This document shows, piece by piece, positions 6,807 to 8,047 of a stretch of 8,047 bases of DNA. Positions within the stretch are counted from its first letter, which is position 1, and each line of letters opens with the position of its first letter. The stretch covers positions 1 to 8,047 of the forward strand of contig JBBQSF010000133.1 of NCBI GenBank assembly GCA_038214085.1, in the 5' to 3' direction. A program made the translations under genes and the position numbers. The notes beneath the pieces are model-generated. The model had not been told where the DNA came from, searched no databases, and saw only the letters and a program-made list of their open reading frames with translations. The stretch is from JBBQSF01 sp038214085 (lineage in GTDB: Bacteria; Bacteroidota; Bacteroidia; Bacteroidales; CG2-30-32-10).

Positions 6807-6894
6807 TTCAAGCTTCCTAACCTTTACCCTTTTTTGCAATAGAATTAGGTTTCTCCACCTTAAGAACTAAGACAAGATTTCAGGCTTCCTAACC
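6807..6894 (-). repeat. Right pair of direct repeats upstream of the four-helix-bundle gene
   Basis: Two copies of the plus-strand word TTCARGCTTCCTAACC, at 6807-6822 and 6879-6894, match at 15 of 16 bases and start 72 bases apart. Similarity continues for several bases outward (CTTTACCCTT versus CTTTCACCTT). They lie in the 212-base spacer between the SPFH gene and the four-helix-bundle gene and are inverted relative to the left pair. The remainder of that spacer shows no clear promoter match. Confidence 0.65.
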
Positions 6895-6911
6895 CTTTCA
6901 CCTTAGCCTTG

Positions 6912-8033
6912 TTATTGAGGCAAAGGCGGAGGCGCCTGTGTGAAATATTTACTCACTGCCGCAACTTCACTTGCAGCCGTCCATGCAGCCATTCCTGCCG
7001 ACCAAATTAATGTGTCTTTAGCAATTTGGTTCGATTGAATCATCTGACCAAGAACTTGTTCGGTAAAAGGACCCGTTTGTTGTCCGTTGCTTGCTGCAAA
7101 ATATTGAACTGCACCAGGCATTGGAGGTGGTGTATTCGACTGATTGGTCTGTTGCGTTTGCTGGTTCTGTGTATTTGGATTCATCATGGTTTGTCCCATT
7201 TGGTTTGCCATTGCAAAGCCCATTCCCATTCCGATTCCTGCGCCGGCTGTACCACCTGGATTTTTTGCAGCTTCTTCAATTCCCATAGCAGTTTGGTATT
7301 GTGTAAAAGCGCTCAGATTTCCGATAACTCCCATACTGGTGCGTTTGTCCATTGCTTCTTCAACAGCTGGTGGCAATGAAATATTTTCGACCAGAAATTT
7401 AGTGAGATCAATTCCATATTCAAGAAATTCAGGACCAATTTTATCATAAACAAATTTTGACAATTCATCGTAATTTGAAGCAAGGTCGAGCACAGGTATT
7501 TTGCTTTCACCGAGAATATCGGTAAACCTTGTCATTACAATGTTTTTCAATTGTTCAGTAATTTTTTCTGTAGTAAAGGAACCATCGGTACCCGCTATTT
7601 CGCGGATGAATTTTGCAGCATCCTTCACCTTCATAGCATAGTTTCCAAAAGCACGAATACGAACAACGCCAAATTCAACATCGCGCATCATAATAGGGTT
7701 TTTTGTTCCCCATTTTTGATCGGTGAAATTTTTTGTGTTTACAAAATAAACTTCAGCTTTAAATGGGCTATGAAAACCATATTTCCATCCTTTCAGCGTA
7801 GTCATTATGGGCATGTTCTGTGTTTCGAGCGAATACGTGCCCGGCTGATAAACATCGGCAAGTTTGCCTTCGTTAATAAAAACAGCAACCTGCGATTCGC
7901 GAACTACAAGTTTTGCACCATATTTAATTTCGTTGTTGTAACGGTCGAAACGATGAATCATCGTATCACTGCTCGAATCAAGCCATTCAATAATGTCTAT
8001 AAATTCGCCTTTAATTTTATCAAAAAGTCCCAT
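6912..8033 (-). CDS. SPFH/Band 7 protein with C-terminal GYF_2 domain (YdjI-like)
   Basis: A 373-residue protein. The SPFH domain of the 'virion core protein-like' type spans about residues 25-235, including KLVVRESQVAVFINEGKLAD, QPGTYSLETQNMP and GYGVRI-like text (FGVVRIRAFGNYAMKV). A Gly/Met-rich then Gln/Asn/Thr-rich linker follows (about 258-300). The C-terminal GYF_2 domain (about 309-364) has the pattern GQQTGPFTEQVLGQMI, then TLIWSAGMAAWTAA. Proline-rich words PPPMPG (302-307) and PPPLPQ (368-373) flank that domain. No signal peptide or transmembrane helix is seen; membrane contact probably uses the N-terminal amphipathic segment MGLFDKIKGEFIDIIEW. Bacillus YdjI is the best-known relative and acts with YdjG in membrane stress; a YdjG-like gene lies downstream here. 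The ATG at 8033 is preceded by AT-rich sequence only. Confidence 0.9.
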   Translation of the reverse strand: MGLFDKIKGEFIDIIEWLDSSSDTMIHRFDRYNNEIKYGAKLVVRESQVAVFINEGKLADVYQPGTYSLETQNMPIMTTLKGWKYGFHSPFKAEVYFVNTKNFTDQKWGTKNPIMMRDVEFGVVRIRAFGNYAMKVKDAAKFIREIAGTDGSFTTEKITEQLKNIVMTRFTDILGESKIPVLDLASNYDELSKFVYDKIGPEFLEYGIDLTKFLVENISLPPAVEEAMDKRTSMGVIGNLSAFTQYQTAMGIEEAAKNPGGTAGAGIGMGMGFAMANQMGQTMMNPNTQNQQTQQTNQSNTPPPMPGAVQYFAASNGQQTGPFTEQVLGQMIQSNQIAKDTLIWSAGMAAWTAASEVAAVSKYFTQAPPPLPQ

Positions 8034-8047
8034 TTTTTATTGATTTT

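Larger units (their letters stand above)
6210..6894. mobile_element. Candidate intervening-sequence-like element bounded by paired inverted repeats
   Basis: Four copies of a 16-base word surround the four-helix-bundle gene. On the plus strand it reads GGTTAAGATGCCAGAA (6210-6225) and GGTTATGAGGCCTGAA (6233-6248). On the minus strand it reads GGTTAGGAAGCTTGAA (6807-6822) and GGTTAGGAAGCCTGAA (6879-6894). The two right copies match at 15 of 16 bases, and the inner-left and outer-right copies at 14 of 16. The arrangement is two right-pointing copies, the gene, then two left-pointing copies, so the transcript could fold into a long stem with the gene in the loop. 23S rRNA intervening sequences carrying this gene family have the same plan. 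No clear target duplication was found. The repeats are seen directly; mobility is inference. Confidence 0.45.

Noticed and set aside
7026..7449. Plus-strand open frames opposite the SPFH gene
   Set aside because: They are antisense shadows of the low-complexity linker and SPFH codons, with no recognisable domain.

Overview
This AT-rich window looks like Bacteroidota chromosome. The proteins resemble homologues from that phylum. Two promoters in the thrS/Usp intergenic region match the phylum's TTG...TAnnTTTG consensus. Nearly every gene lacks a Shine-Dalgarno sequence, as is usual in the phylum. I see no rRNA, tRNA, CRISPR array or transposase.

Left part (1-3152, all minus strand) is the conserved translation cluster thrS-infC-rpmI-rplT. 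It reads right to left: threonyl-tRNA synthetase, initiation factor IF3, ribosomal protein L35, then L20 (its C-terminus is cut by the window edge). The infC start is unusual: no ATG, GTG or TTG precedes the conserved N-domain, but an AUA codon sits seven bases after a perfect AGGAGG. A possible hairpin precedes rplT.

Middle (3153-4318): a divergent intergenic region holds promoters for thrS (minus) and for a tandem-domain universal stress protein (plus, 3406-4239). A 10-bp perfect hairpin at 4287-4318 lies between the stress gene and the convergent gene that follows.

Right part (4297-8033, all minus strand) looks like one membrane-associated module. In transcription order it has an SPFH/Band 7 protein with a C-terminal GYF_2 domain (related to Bacillus YdjI), a four-helix-bundle protein of the 23S rRNA intervening-sequence family, a double zinc-ribbon protein with a C-terminal membrane anchor (YdjG-like), and a secreted MORN-type repeat protein. 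The last two are 6 bases apart and probably co-transcribed. The four-helix-bundle gene stands apart: it lies between long spacers carrying four copies of a 16-base word, GGTTAnGAnGCYWGAA. Two copies lie on each side, in opposite orientations. This looks like a small intervening-sequence-like element inserted between the SPFH and zinc-ribbon genes, and it is the most novel structure in the window.
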